A DNA stretch of 64,000 nucleotides from Eubacterium sp. (GTDB taxonomy: Bacteria > Bacillota > Clostridia > Oscillospirales > Acutalibacteraceae), in the NCBI GenBank assembly GCA_015655975.1, contig DVEP01000040.1, forward strand, positions 31,986 to 95,985, given 5' to 3'. The notes beneath the pieces were generated by a model, which ran no database searches, was not told where the DNA came from, and saw nothing but the letters and a program-made list of their open reading frames with translations. The translations under genes and the position numbers were made by a program. Positions 27,312-36,700 of this stretch are shown here, piece by piece; the stretch's first letter is position 1, and every line of letters starts with the position of its first letter.

Positions 27312-28832
27312 ATGGCATCTGAATATACTTTGAAACAAATTTCCGATTTTAAAAACATAACCAACGGTTTGGCAGACTGCGACTTTGATTTTCACATAAC
27401 TTTGCCGCAATATATGGACGATTTGCTTAAAATAATTAAAAGTTCTGCAACACCATATATAACAGGTTATGAAAAAACAAAAAATGAAATCAAATTTTAC
27501 GGCAAGACAAAAATAGATATAATCTATATATCTTCAAACGATAATTGTCTTAAAACTTATTCCTGCGACGAAGATTTTTCGAAAACAGTAAGCGTGAATT
27601 TAGATTTACCTGACAACTCGGTAATAAAATACAGAGTTGTGAAAAAATATGACAATGTAAGAATGATAAATCAAAGAAGAATTGATATTCATTCATCTTT
27701 TTCAATAAATTTTAATGTTTTTAGCAGGTCTGACTGTGAACTTATTTGTGAATGCGATATTTTGAAAAAGAATATTGTAAATACAAAAAAACTAAGTTTT
27801 TCGGCTTGTTCAACGGAAAAAATAGATTTTTGCGAACAAATAGGGAATACAGAAGAAAATGTGAAAATTAAAAGTATTGTAAACACTTTTTCAAATGTGA
27901 ATTTAACGGAAATGAATATTGTTCAGGACAAAGCACTGATTAAAGCTCAACTTAGAATTTCTGTTATCTATACAGTTGACGATAAAGATGAAAATATAAT
28001 GAAATTTAATTCATTGATAGATATAAATAAAATTATTGATGTATCGGGAATAGATGAAAAATCAATCTGTATATGTAATTTAGATGTGCAAAACATTTGT
28101 GTTACGGCAAAGGCAGATGAAAAAGGCGAACTAAAAATATTTGAAGCGGCAGGACGAATTGGAATTAATTTTGACGCTTTTTGCGAAGAAAATGAAAACT
28201 TTATAGTTGACGCTTATTGTCCCAATAAGAATATTTCGTGTGAATTTGAAACAATTAACAGCGGTTGCCTAATCGGCAAAATAAAAGATAAGACTCTGTT
28301 CAAATCTGTAGTTTCCTTTGATTCGATAGATATTTCGGAGATATGCGACCTAAGTGTCAGTTGTATTAAAACTGAAATTAAATGCGAAAATTCAGTGAAA
28401 ATTAAAGCAAAACTTCTCATTGAAATTTTATACAAATCTGTTGACGGAAATATGATGTTTGCAAAAACAACAGAAGATTTGGAATATGATACATCTATAA
28501 ATGAAAAAGATGTTTTAGGTTTGTCAAATATAGAATTTTTGTCTTTTGATTACATTATTAAATCGCAAAACAAAATTGAACTGCGTCTCGATTCTGTTAT
28601 TGATGCGATTTTGTGTAAAAGAAATAATATCAAAGCGCTGAAAAGTTTTTCAGAAACAAATGATGAAGTGATTGAAACTCCTGCTCTTGTAATTTATTTT
28701 GCCAATGAAAAAGACAATGTATGGAACATTGCAAAAAAGTTCAATTCAGATGTTGATTTAATAATAAAAGAAAATGATTTAACTTCAAATATCATTGATT
28801 CTAAACGAATTTTAATGATTCCCGGCATTTAA
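27312..28832 (+). CDS. sipL: SpoIVA-interacting protein SipL (SPOCS-LysM)
   Basis: A 506-residue protein with the Clostridia SipL layout: N-terminal region, one or more SPOCS (DUF3794) domains through about residue 440, and a C-terminal LysM domain starting near FANEKDNVWNIAKKFNSD and ending ILMIPGI. In Clostridioides difficile SipL binds SpoIVA through LysM to anchor the coat basement layer. Bacillus uses other proteins for this. It lies 12 nt upstream of spoIVA, and AAGGAG precedes the start. The SPOCS match is from overall pattern (for example VKIKSIVNTFSNVNLTEMNIVQDKALI) and context. Confidence 0.9.
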   Translation: MASEYTLKQISDFKNITNGLADCDFDFHITLPQYMDDLLKIIKSSATPYITGYEKTKNEIKFYGKTKIDIIYISSNDNCLKTYSCDEDFSKTVSVNLDLPDNSVIKYRVVKKYDNVRMINQRRIDIHSSFSINFNVFSRSDCELICECDILKKNIVNTKKLSFSACSTEKIDFCEQIGNTEENVKIKSIVNTFSNVNLTEMNIVQDKALIKAQLRISVIYTVDDKDENIMKFNSLIDINKIIDVSGIDEKSICICNLDVQNICVTAKADEKGELKIFEAAGRIGINFDAFCEENENFIVDAYCPNKNISCEFETINSGCLIGKIKDKTLFKSVVSFDSIDISEICDLSVSCIKTEIKCENSVKIKAKLLIEILYKSVDGNMMFAKTTEDLEYDTSINEKDVLGLSNIEFLSFDYIIKSQNKIELRLDSVIDAILCKRNNIKALKSFSETNDEVIETPALVIYFANEKDNVWNIAKKFNSDVDLIIKENDLTSNIIDSKRILMIPGI

Positions 28833-28843
28833 GGAGGAGTATT

Positions 28844-30319
28844 ATGGATAATTCTATATATAAAGATATGAGTTCAAGAACAGGCGGAGATATTTATATA
28901 GGAGTCGTAGGACCTGTAAGAACAGGTAAATCAACTTTTATAAAAAAGTTTATGGATACGATAGTAATTCCGAATATCGAAAGTCCTCATCTTCAGGAAA
29001 GAGCAAAAGATGAATTGCCGCAATCCGCCGCAGGAAGAACCATTATGACAACCGAACCGAAATTTATACCGGAAGACGCTGTAAATATTTCCGTCGAAAA
29101 GTCTGTAAATCTGCGTGTAAGAATGATTGACTGCGTTGGGTATATTGTGCCGAGTTCTTTAGGCTATATAGAAGACGAACAGCCGAGAATGGTTATGACG
29201 CCTTGGTTTGAAAAGGAAATTCCTTTTAATATGGCAGCAGAAATCGGTACAAAAAAAGTTATAACCGAACATTCTACAATCGGTTTGGTTGTAACGACAG
29301 ACGGAAGCATCAGTGACATTCCGCGAGATGAATATGAAGAGGCAGAAGAAAGAGTAATAGGCGAATTAAAAGAGTTGAACAAACCTTTTGCCGTTGTTTT
29401 AAATTCAGTAAATCCAAACAATCCCGAAACAACGGCTTTGGCAAAATCTTTACAAATAAAATACAATGTTCCTGTGTTGGCTGTCAGTTGTATTGACCTT
29501 GAAGAAAAAGACATTAAACAAATTTTAATGAATGTTTTATACGAATTTCCGATATCAGATATTTCAGTTAATATGCCTTTGTGGATTAAAAATCTTGAAA
29601 AAGAAAATTGGTTCAAAGAAAAACTATTCACTGAAATCAAAGAAAAGTGCGCGTGTCTGTCTTCGATAAGGACAGTATATGATTTTACAAAGAGTTTTGA
29701 CGACAGTGAAATTGCAACAGGTGTAAAAATAGAAATGATTGATTTATCCTGCGGAAGCGTAAAAGTCAAACTTTCTATTGACAACTCATATTTCTACAAG
29801 ATATTGTCTGAAAAATGCAATACGGAAATTTCAGACGAACAACAGTTAATGTCTCAGATGATAGAGTTGTATTCACTAAAAAACAAATTCAGCGCTTTTA
29901 ACAGTGCTTTGGAACAAGTTGAAAAAGACGGATACGGAATTGTAATGCCTACTATGGAACAATTAAAACTCGATGAGCCTGAGATTATGAAACAGGGCGG
30001 TCGGTATGGAGTAAGGTTGAAAGCCTCCGCTCCGTCAATTCATATGATAAAGTGCAATACATATACAGAAGTCGCGCCGATAGTCGGAAGCGAAAGCCAA
30101 TCGAGAGAACTTGTAATGTATTTGCTTAAAGAGTTTGAAGAAAATCCGGGAGAAATTTGGAATTCTAACATATTCGGAACTTCGCTCCACGAACTTGTAA
30201 ATGAAGGTCTGCACAATAAACTGTACAGAATGCCGCAAGACGCAAGAAATAAATTCAGAGAAACAATTGAGAGAGTAATCAACGAAGGCTGTAACGGACT
30301 GATATGTATTATACTATAA
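28844..30319 (+). CDS. spoIVA: Spore coat morphogenetic ATPase SpoIVA
   Basis: A 491-residue TRAFAC-related ATPase that polymerises on the forespore as the coat basement layer. Walker A is GPVRTGKST (residues 23-31, Lys29). The next conserved stretch is QSAAGRTIMTTEPKF, followed by MIDCVGY (Walker B-like). The C-terminal domain ends VINEGCNGLICIIL, the membrane- and SpoVM-contacting end typical of the family. Length equals the usual 492. It is co-transcribed with sipL, and a bidirectional terminator starts at its stop codon. Confidence 0.97.
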   Translation: MDNSIYKDMSSRTGGDIYIGVVGPVRTGKSTFIKKFMDTIVIPNIESPHLQERAKDELPQSAAGRTIMTTEPKFIPEDAVNISVEKSVNLRVRMIDCVGYIVPSSLGYIEDEQPRMVMTPWFEKEIPFNMAAEIGTKKVITEHSTIGLVVTTDGSISDIPRDEYEEAEERVIGELKELNKPFAVVLNSVNPNNPETTALAKSLQIKYNVPVLAVSCIDLEEKDIKQILMNVLYEFPISDISVNMPLWIKNLEKENWFKEKLFTEIKEKCACLSSIRTVYDFTKSFDDSEIATGVKIEMIDLSCGSVKVKLSIDNSYFYKILSEKCNTEISDEQQLMSQMIELYSLKNKFSAFNSALEQVEKDGYGIVMPTMEQLKLDEPEIMKQGGRYGVRLKASAPSIHMIKCNTYTEVAPIVGSESQSRELVMYLLKEFEENPGEIWNSNIFGTSLHELVNEGLHNKLYRMPQDARNKFRETIERVINEGCNGLICIIL

Positions 30320-30358
30320 AAAAATCGGGGCAATTATATTTTTGCTCCGATTTTTAAA
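30318..30358. terminator. Bidirectional terminator between spoIVA and the DUF1294 gene
   Basis: AAAAATCGGGGCAA (30320-30333) pairs, with one G-T mismatch, with TTGCTCCGATTTTT (30342-30355). There are A tracts on the left and T tracts on the right, so it works for both converging genes. The DUF1294 stop codon lies in the loop. Confidence 0.85.
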
Positions 30359-30612
30359 AATATATACAATATTAAAAATAACTGAAAAATAATTATAATG
30401 GGCAGACCTAACATAAATTTTTTGTGCAGTGTTTTGTGATGAATTATCCTCATAGTTATATATTCTGCAGTCGCACCGCCTAAAAGTGCTGAAATAATTA
30501 AAGCACTTTCGCTTATTCGCCATTTTTTCTTTTTAGCACGATTTTTATCGCTGACAGTCAAAAATACCGAAAACAGATTTATGATTGTCAAATACAACAA
30601 TAAATATTTCAT
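30334..30612 (-). CDS. DUF1294 small membrane protein
   Basis: A 92-residue DUF1294 protein with three hydrophobic segments. The family motif is the DKNRAKKKKWRISESALIISALLGG stretch in the first cytoplasmic loop and next span, here broken into DKNRAKKKKWR plus SALLGG. A HKTLHKKF motif precedes the last span. The function is unknown in all bacteria. Its start codon overlaps the stop of the zinc-ribbon gene by one base, so the two form a small leftward operon. Confidence 0.88.
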   Translation of the reverse strand: MKYLLLYLTIINLFSVFLTVSDKNRAKKKKWRISESALIISALLGGATAEYITMRIIHHKTLHKKFMLGLPIIIIFQLFLILYIFLKIGAKI

Positions 30613-30899
30613 TATTTAAATTTTTCTAATTCTTCAAAATCATAATTGCCTATTGCAAGCAAATTTCCGCTTTTTAAAGATTCTGCCGCAGTTTCTTTAA
30701 TTCCGTAAACAGACGCACAGGCAGGGCAAACAAGAAAAACAACATTTTTCAGTTCAAGTACAGGCAGTTTTGCAACAAGACTTGTTTTTATATTTGAAAA
30801 AATACTGAACTCAACAGTCTTTTGACAATGAGGACAGACTAATTTTGTTGTTTTTCCCAAAGGCCACACTAATTTTGAATTTCCGATTCTGTATTCCAT
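30612..30899 (-). CDS. Zinc-ribbon protein
   Basis: A 95-residue soluble protein with two CxxC knuckles (CPHC near residue 22 and CPAC near residue 60), forming a likely four-cysteine zinc ribbon. A short acidic helical tail (NYDFEELEKF) follows. I recognise it only as a generic clostridial zinc-ribbon protein. It is coupled to the DUF1294 gene. It diverges from the GHL10 lipoprotein gene across 45 bases. Confidence 0.75.
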   Translation of the reverse strand: MEYRIGNSKLVWPLGKTTKLVCPHCQKTVEFSIFSNIKTSLVAKLPVLELKNVVFLVCPACASVYGIKETAAESLKSGNLLAIGNYDFEELEKFK

Positions 30900-30944
30900 T
30901 TATATCACCATTTCTAATATACTTCATTTTGAGAGAGTGTTCAA

Positions 30945-32189
30945 GTGTTTATGAAAAAAATTATTATATTTAATGTTATTCTTTTAGCAATATGCTTATT
31001 TTTTAACGGCTGTGTTTTAGTTCCTAAAAATTCTGAAAAGACAAAAAGCACAACACAAACGGAAAAAAATATTGAAAAATCTGAAAATTTGACTGATAAA
31101 AATGATTGTGTAAGATGCATTTGGCTTACATATTATGAATTGTCAAATATAACAAAAAGTTGTTCAAATGAAAATCAATTTTCAAAAAGCATTCAAAAAG
31201 TTTTTAAAGAAATAAAGGAGTACGGATTTAACACTGTTTGCGTGCAGGTAAGACCGTGTGCAGACGCATTTTACAATTCAAAAGTTTTTCCTGTATCAAA
31301 GTATTGTTTTGAAAATCAAGAACTTATATACGACCCTTTAGAAATAATATGCAAACAGGCGCAAATTTTGAATTTGAATATAGAAGCGTGGATAAACCCT
31401 TACAGAGTGTCTCAAAATGCAAAAAAACAACCGAGAAACGATTTTGACGGTTTAACATTTACTTTAGACAATAAAATATATTTTAATCCTGCGGACGAAA
31501 AAGTAACAGATTTAATTGTATCAGGCGTTAAAGAAATAGTTGAAAACTACAATGTTTCATCTATTCATTTTGACGACTATTTTTATCCGCCCGATATGAG
31601 CGAAAAAGCAGACGCAAAATATTACAAGAAGTATAAGGAAGAACAAGGCGGGGATTTATCTTTGGCACAATGGAGAAGAAGCAATGTAAATGAAATGATA
31701 AAGAAAGTCAATGAAGCAATAAAAAATGCTGATGAAAATGTGAAATTCGGAATAAGTCCCTGCGGTAATATCGACTACTGTAAAAATACAATTTACGCAG
31801 ATGTGGAATTGTGGGCGAAAAGTAATTTTATAGATTATATTTGTCCTCAAATTTACTATGGATTTGAAAACGAAATATGTCCCTTTAAAGAAACTGTTAA
31901 CGAATGGTGTGAAATGACTGAAAATAAGGAAATATATATAGGCTTACCTATGTATAAATGCGGAAATAAAGACGAATACGCGTCAAAAAGCAATTCAAAT
32001 GCCTTGTTTGAATTCAAAAAAAATACCGACATACTTACTAACCAAGCAAAATATGTCGGCAATAACTCAAAAGTCAAAGGTATATATGTGTTTTCATATT
32101 CATCTGTATTTAAACCTGAAAACAGTGTTATGAAAAAAGAGTCTGAAAATTTAAAGAACTATTTCTCCGAAACAAAAATCGCACCCTGA
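30945..32189 (+). CDS. Family 10-like glycosylhydrolase lipoprotein (GHL10)
   Basis: A 414-residue secreted lipoprotein. The signal peptide ends in the lipobox FFNGC (Cys at about residue 23). The body is a GHL10/DUF187 TIM barrel: CIWLTYYELS, FNTVCVQVRPCADAFYNS, WINPYRVS, SIHFDDYFYP and SPCGNIDY. Relatives are thought to cleave peptidoglycan or other cell-surface glycans. The GTG at 30945 has AGAGAG seven bases upstream; the ATG at 30951 is the alternative. Its last 39 bases overlap the end of mtaB on the other strand. Confidence 0.85.
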   Translation: MFMKKIIIFNVILLAICLFFNGCVLVPKNSEKTKSTTQTEKNIEKSENLTDKNDCVRCIWLTYYELSNITKSCSNENQFSKSIQKVFKEIKEYGFNTVCVQVRPCADAFYNSKVFPVSKYCFENQELIYDPLEIICKQAQILNLNIEAWINPYRVSQNAKKQPRNDFDGLTFTLDNKIYFNPADEKVTDLIVSGVKEIVENYNVSSIHFDDYFYPPDMSEKADAKYYKKYKEEQGGDLSLAQWRRSNVNEMIKKVNEAIKNADENVKFGISPCGNIDYCKNTIYADVELWAKSNFIDYICPQIYYGFENEICPFKETVNEWCEMTENKEIYIGLPMYKCGNKDEYASKSNSNALFEFKKNTDILTNQAKYVGNNSKVKGIYVFSYSSVFKPENSVMKKESENLKNYFSETKIAP

Positions 32190-33443
32190 AAAATCTGTTA
32201 TTCTAACTTTTTTTGTTTTGGATACGAGATTTTCTTCGCCTTTAACTTTGACAGGAACATAGTTTTTTGTATATCCGATATTGTAACCGTCAACAAAATT
32301 TTCAAACAAAACCTCTTTTGTTTCTCCTGTTAAAGAACGAAAATAGTTTTCTCTTATTTTATCGTTTTCTTTAATCAATATATTTGCTCTTTGTTCTTTT
32401 AACTGTTTCGGCAAATCTTTTCCGAGTTTTGAAGCGGCTGTTCCCGGTCTTTCTGAATAGGGGAATACATGGACTTTTTCAAAAGAAATACTTTTAACAA
32501 AATTCAAACTGTCATTAAAGTCTTCTTCTGTTTCACCGCAAAAACCCGTAACTACATCTGTTGTCAGAGAACAGTCGCTGAAAGTCTTTCTGAGTTTTTC
32601 ACAAAGTTCTCTGTACTCGGCAGATGTGTAGTGCCTGTTCATAGATTTCAGTGTTTTATCACAGCCCGATTGCAGCGAAATATGAAATTGAGGACAAAAT
32701 TTTTCAATCTCACTCAAATTTTCAATAATTTCATCTGTAATGTGGTCGGGCTCCAAAGAGCCCAACCTGACTCTTTCAATTCCGTCTGTTTCAGCGCAAA
32801 TCTTAACTGCATCTACAATATTAAAGTTTTCTCCTTTTCCGTAAGAAGAAAGATTAATCCCTACAAGGACAATTTCTTTAATTCCGTTTTCGGCAAGCGA
32901 TTTAACTTCATCTTTAAGGTCGTTTAACGGCTTTGACCTTACTCTGCCTCTCGAAATCGGAATGATACAGTAAGAACAAAATCTGTCGCACCCGTCCTCT
33001 ATTTTAACAAAAGCGCGTATTCTTTTACCGAAAGATGTTATTTGGCACTCGTCGAATTTTTCGCCGGAACTATGTTTGTCTATATGTACAAGCCTTTGGC
33101 AAGAAGAAAGGTATTGATTTAAATAATCTATAATTTTACTGTTTTCTTTATTGCTTATAACTATATCGGCCTCTGACAATTCCGCTGCGTTGCTTTCGTA
33201 AGCCTGCGGCATACAACCTGTTAAAATGACAATACTTTCAGGATGATTTCTTTTAAATTTTCTTATACTTTGTCTTGTTTTTTGGTCTGCAGTTGCCGTA
33301 ACGGTGCAGGAATTGATAACATAAATATCTGATTTTTCTGTATAGTTTACTATTTCGTAACCGTTTTTTTTGAATAATTCGGTTATATACTCTGTTTCAC
33401 ATTGGTTTACTTTACAACCAAGTGTATAAAATGCTGCTTTCAT
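32151..33443 (-). CDS. mtaB: tRNA t6A37 methylthiotransferase
   Basis: A 430-residue radical-SAM methylthiotransferase that converts t6A to ms2t6A at tRNA position 37. The N-terminal UPF0004 domain starts with MKAAFYTLGCKVNQCE, typical of MtaB rather than MiaB, and has three cluster cysteines (residue 10, the SCTVTA Cys and the TGCMPQ Cys). The radical-SAM motif is CDRFCSYCIIP. A C-terminal TRAM-like domain follows. GAGGTG precedes the ATG. It diverges from the carboxypeptidase gene and overlaps the GHL10 gene tail-to-tail. Confidence 0.94.
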   Translation of the reverse strand: MKAAFYTLGCKVNQCETEYITELFKKNGYEIVNYTEKSDIYVINSCTVTATADQKTRQSIRKFKRNHPESIVILTGCMPQAYESNAAELSEADIVISNKENSKIIDYLNQYLSSCQRLVHIDKHSSGEKFDECQITSFGKRIRAFVKIEDGCDRFCSYCIIPISRGRVRSKPLNDLKDEVKSLAENGIKEIVLVGINLSSYGKGENFNIVDAVKICAETDGIERVRLGSLEPDHITDEIIENLSEIEKFCPQFHISLQSGCDKTLKSMNRHYTSAEYRELCEKLRKTFSDCSLTTDVVTGFCGETEEDFNDSLNFVKSISFEKVHVFPYSERPGTAASKLGKDLPKQLKEQRANILIKENDKIRENYFRSLTGETKEVLFENFVDGYNIGYTKNYVPVKVKGEENLVSKTKKVRITDFSGCDFCFGEIVL

Positions 33444-33518
33444 AATTCACCTCGATTTTTATTATATCAAAGTAATATTGTTTTATCAATATCATAATTA
33501 TATACGGGGGTTATAATT

Positions 33519-34679
33519 ATGATTAAATTTAGAAAATCAATTTGTTTTATCGTTTGTTTAATTTATTGTCTGACAATACCTTTTTGTGCCTACGCAAAAA
33601 GCGAAGATAAATCACAGATATTGGAAACTACGGCGAAATCGGCAATTTTAATTAATACCGATACAGGAGATGTGTTATATAAGAAAAATGAATTTGAAAA
33701 GTTATCGCCTGCTTCTGTTACAAAGATTGCCAGTCTGTTAGTTATAATGGAATCAATAGAAAACGGCAAAATAAAAATGGACGATATTGTTACCGTAAGC
33801 GAAGCGTCGGTTGAAAAAGGCGGTTCCCAAATTTGGCTTGAATTAGATGAGAAAATGACTGTAAAAGATTTGCTCAAAGCAACTGTGATAGCAAGTGCAA
33901 ACGACGCCTGCAATGCATTAGCAGAACATATAGCGGGTTCTGAGCAGGCTTTTGTTAAGATGATGAATGACAGAGTAAAAGAATTGGGATTAAAAAATAC
34001 GCACTTTGAAAACTGTACGGGACTTGACGATACGGTAAAAAATCACTATTCCTGTGCCTATGATTTAGCCGTGATTTCAAAAGAACTGATAAAATATGAC
34101 ACTATAAAGAATTTTTCAACTATTTGGATGGATTACTTAAGAAACGGGAAAACTGAACTTACAAACACAAATAAACTGATTAACAAATACAAAGGTATGA
34201 CGGGTCTTAAAACAGGAACTACGAGTAATGCAGGTTTTTGTTTAAGCGCTACTGCAACACGAGAACACACAAGCCTTTGCGCAGTTATTTTAGGCGCGGA
34301 AACAAGTGAAGACAGATTTAACAGTGCAAAACAACTTTTGGACTATGGATTTGCGAATTTTAAAACAGTTTATCCGATAGCAGATGAAAAACAAATTTCT
34401 CCCGTTACCGTTAAATACGGAGAAATTAAAAAATTCAAACCGACGGCAGAAAAATCTCAGTGCATATTAATGAAAACTTCCTACGGCGATGTTGAACAAG
34501 AATATAAAATCAAATCGAAAATATCTGCGCCTGTTAAAAAAGGCGATTGCGTCGGATATATCATTTACACCTGCGACGGCAAAGAAATAGCCCGTTCAAA
34601 ACTTATCTGCGACAGAGATATAAATAAAATTTCCGTCAAATATCTGTTTACAAAATTACTTAAAAATATGGGTTGCTGA
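33519..34679 (+). CDS. D-alanyl-D-alanine carboxypeptidase (penicillin-binding protein)
   Basis: A 386-residue S11-family enzyme (DacF/DacA type) trimming the last D-Ala from peptidoglycan stem peptides. The signal peptide ends at AYA around residue 26. Active-site motifs are SVTK (Ser66-Lys69), SAN (126-128) and KTG (231-233). A C-terminal beta domain (about 285-386) ends with a basic amphipathic stretch for membrane contact. Several Firmicute paralogues act in vegetative walls or in spore cortex; the sequence alone does not tell which. It has a G-rich ribosome site (CGGGGG). Confidence 0.93.
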   Translation: MIKFRKSICFIVCLIYCLTIPFCAYAKSEDKSQILETTAKSAILINTDTGDVLYKKNEFEKLSPASVTKIASLLVIMESIENGKIKMDDIVTVSEASVEKGGSQIWLELDEKMTVKDLLKATVIASANDACNALAEHIAGSEQAFVKMMNDRVKELGLKNTHFENCTGLDDTVKNHYSCAYDLAVISKELIKYDTIKNFSTIWMDYLRNGKTELTNTNKLINKYKGMTGLKTGTTSNAGFCLSATATREHTSLCAVILGAETSEDRFNSAKQLLDYGFANFKTVYPIADEKQISPVTVKYGEIKKFKPTAEKSQCILMKTSYGDVEQEYKIKSKISAPVKKGDCVGYIIYTCDGKEIARSKLICDRDINKISVKYLFTKLLKNMGC

Positions 34680-34723
34680 TAAAATTTGTTATATTTTATT
34701 AACATTATTTATTAAATAATGTC

Positions 34724-34752
34724 TTGAATTATAGGAAAATATATTGTAATAT
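34724..34752 (+). promoter_or_regulatory. Probable pgi promoter
   Basis: TTGAAT at 34724-34729, 17-nt spacer, TAATAT at 34747-34752. It follows a weak AT-only palindrome at 34702-34722 that may end the carboxypeptidase transcript. Confidence 0.5.
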
Positions 34753-34793
34753 GTATTAGAATTAAAAAGTATTGAAAAGAGGATATATAAATT

Positions 34794-36137
34794 ATGTCAG
34801 TAAAACTTAATTCAAAATTTTCAGAAAACATTGTATCTCAGTCAGATTTACAAGCTATGGAAGAAAGAGCCGTTAAAGCGCTTGAAACTTTAAACAACAA
34901 AGACGGCGCAGGCTCAGATTTTCTCGGCTGGGTAAACCTTCCGACTGATTACGATAAAGAAGAGTTTGAAAGAATTAAAAAAAGCGCAGAGTTTATAAAA
35001 AACAACTGTGATATTCTTATTGTAATCGGAATAGGCGGGTCTTATCTCGGTGCAAGAGCGGTTATCGAAGCTTTAAAGTCTCAAAACTACAATGCACTTA
35101 AAAAAGACACACCCGATATTTACTTTATCGGCAATTCAATCAGCCCTTCAACAATTACAGAACTCAAGTCAATTTGTGAAGGCAAAGATATTTGTATCAA
35201 TGTCATCTCAAAAAGCGGTACTACAACAGAACCTGCTATCGCATTCAGAATTTTCAGAGACCTTATTTACTCAAGGTATTCTAAGGAAGAAGCTGCAAAG
35301 AGAATTTTTGCTACAACAGACAAAGCAAAAGGCACTTTAAAAGAACTTTCAGACGAAATGGGATATGAGACTTTTGTTGTACCTGACGATGTCGGCGGCA
35401 GATACTCTGTTTTGACAGCAGTAGGTTTGCTCCCAATCGCTGTTGCAGGTATTGATATTGACGAACTTATGGCAGGCGCAAAAGAAGCTCAGGACTCTCT
35501 TTGCGAAAAATCTTTTGAGAAAAACGATATGCTTAAATACGCTGCTTTGAGAAATTGTTTCTATGAAAAAGGCAAAAGACTTGAGTGTTTCATTTGCTAC
35601 GAACCTTGTTTTACCATGATGAATGAATGGCTTAAACAGTTGTTTGCAGAAAGTGAAGGAAAAGACGGAAAAGGACTTTATCCTGTTTCCTGTATATTCT
35701 CAACAGATTTGCATTCAGTAGGTCAGTATATTCAGGAAAGCGGTTCAAGTCTTATGTTTGAAACTGCAATCAATTTCAAAAAAGGTCTTGACGATTTCAA
35801 TATTGAAGCTGAAGAAGACGATGCAGACGGCCTCAATTTCCTTGCAGGCAAACCAATGAGCTTTGTTAACGAAAAAGCGTTTCAGGGTACCTTACTTGCA
35901 CATACTGAGGGCGGGGTAGGTAACCTTATTCTTGAAATTCCTGAAATTTCTGCTAAAGAAATAGGATACTTAATTTATTTCTTTGAAAAAACCTGTGCTG
36001 TTTCAGGATATATGCTCGGTGTAAATCCGTTTAACCAACCGGGCGTTGAAAGCTACAAAAAAAATATGTTTGCTTTACTCGGTAAACCCGGATATGAAAG
36101 TGAAAAAGAAAACCTTGAAAAGCAACTTAATGTGTGA
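34794..36137 (+). CDS. pgi: Glucose-6-phosphate isomerase
   Basis: A 447-residue isomerase interconverting glucose 6-phosphate and fructose 6-phosphate. It is the short Firmicute form. Substrate-loop motifs are [33 protein letters not shown] and [14 protein letters not shown], with QESGSS and the C-terminal [14 protein letters not shown]. It feeds sugars released by the glycosidase islands into glycolysis. AGAGGA precedes the start. Confidence 0.96.
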   Translation: MSVKLNSKFSENIVSQSDLQAMEERAVKALETLNNKDGAGSDFLGWVNLPTDYDKEEFERIKKSAEFIKNNCDILIVIGIGGSYLGARAVIEALKSQNYNALKKDTPDIYFIGNSISPSTITELKSICEGKDICINVISKSGTTTEPAIAFRIFRDLIYSRYSKEEAAKRIFATTDKAKGTLKELSDEMGYETFVVPDDVGGRYSVLTAVGLLPIAVAGIDIDELMAGAKEAQDSLCEKSFEKNDMLKYAALRNCFYEKGKRLECFICYEPCFTMMNEWLKQLFAESEGKDGKGLYPVSCIFSTDLHSVGQYIQESGSSLMFETAINFKKGLDDFNIEAEEDDADGLNFLAGKPMSFVNEKAFQGTLLAHTEGGVGNLILEIPEISAKEIGYLIYFFEKTCAVSGYMLGVNPFNQPGVESYKKNMFALLGKPGYESEKENLEKQLNV

Positions 36138-36179
36138 TATTATAATATTGTAAAAATACTCTCTTAGGAGGAATAATAA

Positions 36180-36596
36180 ATGATTAAACTCATTATAGGC
36201 AATAAAGGTGCAGGAAAAACAAAGAAACTCATTGACCTTGTTAATTCTTGCGTAGAAACTTCAAGCGGTAATGTTGTTTGTATTGAAAATGAGCCAAAAC
36301 TCACTTATGACATTTCATCAAAAGCAAGACTTCTTGAAACAGAAAGTTACAATATCAAAGGACACAAAGCATTCTATGGTTTTCTTGCAGGCATTTGCGC
36401 AGGCAACTACGATGTAACAGAAGTTCTTGTTGACGCAACTTTCAAAATTGTAGGCAGAGAATACGAAAAACTCCCTCAATTTTTTGAAATGCTTTCTGAA
36501 CTTTCAGAGTCAACAGATGTTGATTTTTATTTCACAATTTCTTGTGACAAGGAAGACCTTCCTGTAGAAATCTTCGATTATTGCGAAGAAATGTAA
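36180..36596 (+). CDS. Small P-loop ATPase-like protein
   Basis: A 138-residue protein with a good Walker A, GNKGAGKTK (residues 7-15), and a Walker B-like EVLVDATFK near residue 83. It looks like a minimal RecA- or AAA-type nucleotide-binding core without a partner domain. Similar short clostridial proteins are annotated only as ATP-binding. It lies 42 nt after pgi with a strong AGGAGG site. A strong terminator follows it, so pgi and this gene form a unit. I assign no role. Confidence 0.75.
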   Translation: MIKLIIGNKGAGKTKKLIDLVNSCVETSSGNVVCIENEPKLTYDISSKARLLETESYNIKGHKAFYGFLAGICAGNYDVTEVLVDATFKIVGREYEKLPQFFEMLSELSESTDVDFYFTISCDKEDLPVEIFDYCEEM

Positions 36597-36607
36597 AAAA
36601 ATATTAA

Positions 36608-36637
36608 AAAGGGAGTGGTTTGCGCTCCCTTTTTTTG
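36608..36637 (+). terminator. Intrinsic terminator after the P-loop gene
   Basis: AAAGGGAG (36608-36615) pairs with CTCCCTTT (36625-36632) and runs into seven or more T residues. It closes the pgi unit. Confidence 0.88.
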
Positions 36638-36646
36638 TTTTTTCTC

Positions 36647-36675
36647 TTGACAAAAGCAACTTATATATATATAAT
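36647..36675 (+). promoter_or_regulatory. Consensus sigma-A promoter of yceD-rpmF
   Basis: TTGACA at 36647-36652, exactly 17 bases, and TATAAT at 36670-36675. Both boxes are full consensus. This fits a highly expressed ribosomal protein operon. The start site would be near 36682, giving a leader of about 20 nt. Confidence 0.85.
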
Positions 36676-36700
36676 ACATTAAGTGCAATGAGGTGTTATT

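Noticed and set aside
29164..29784. 206-codon open frame on the minus strand inside spoIVA
   Set aside because: It is fully antisense to a strongly supported gene, has no ribosome site or recognisable protein pattern, and follows from codon bias.
32469..32927. 152-codon open frame on the plus strand inside mtaB
   Set aside because: It is antisense to a certain gene and rich in Phe/Cys/Asn as expected from shadow frames; no family pattern.
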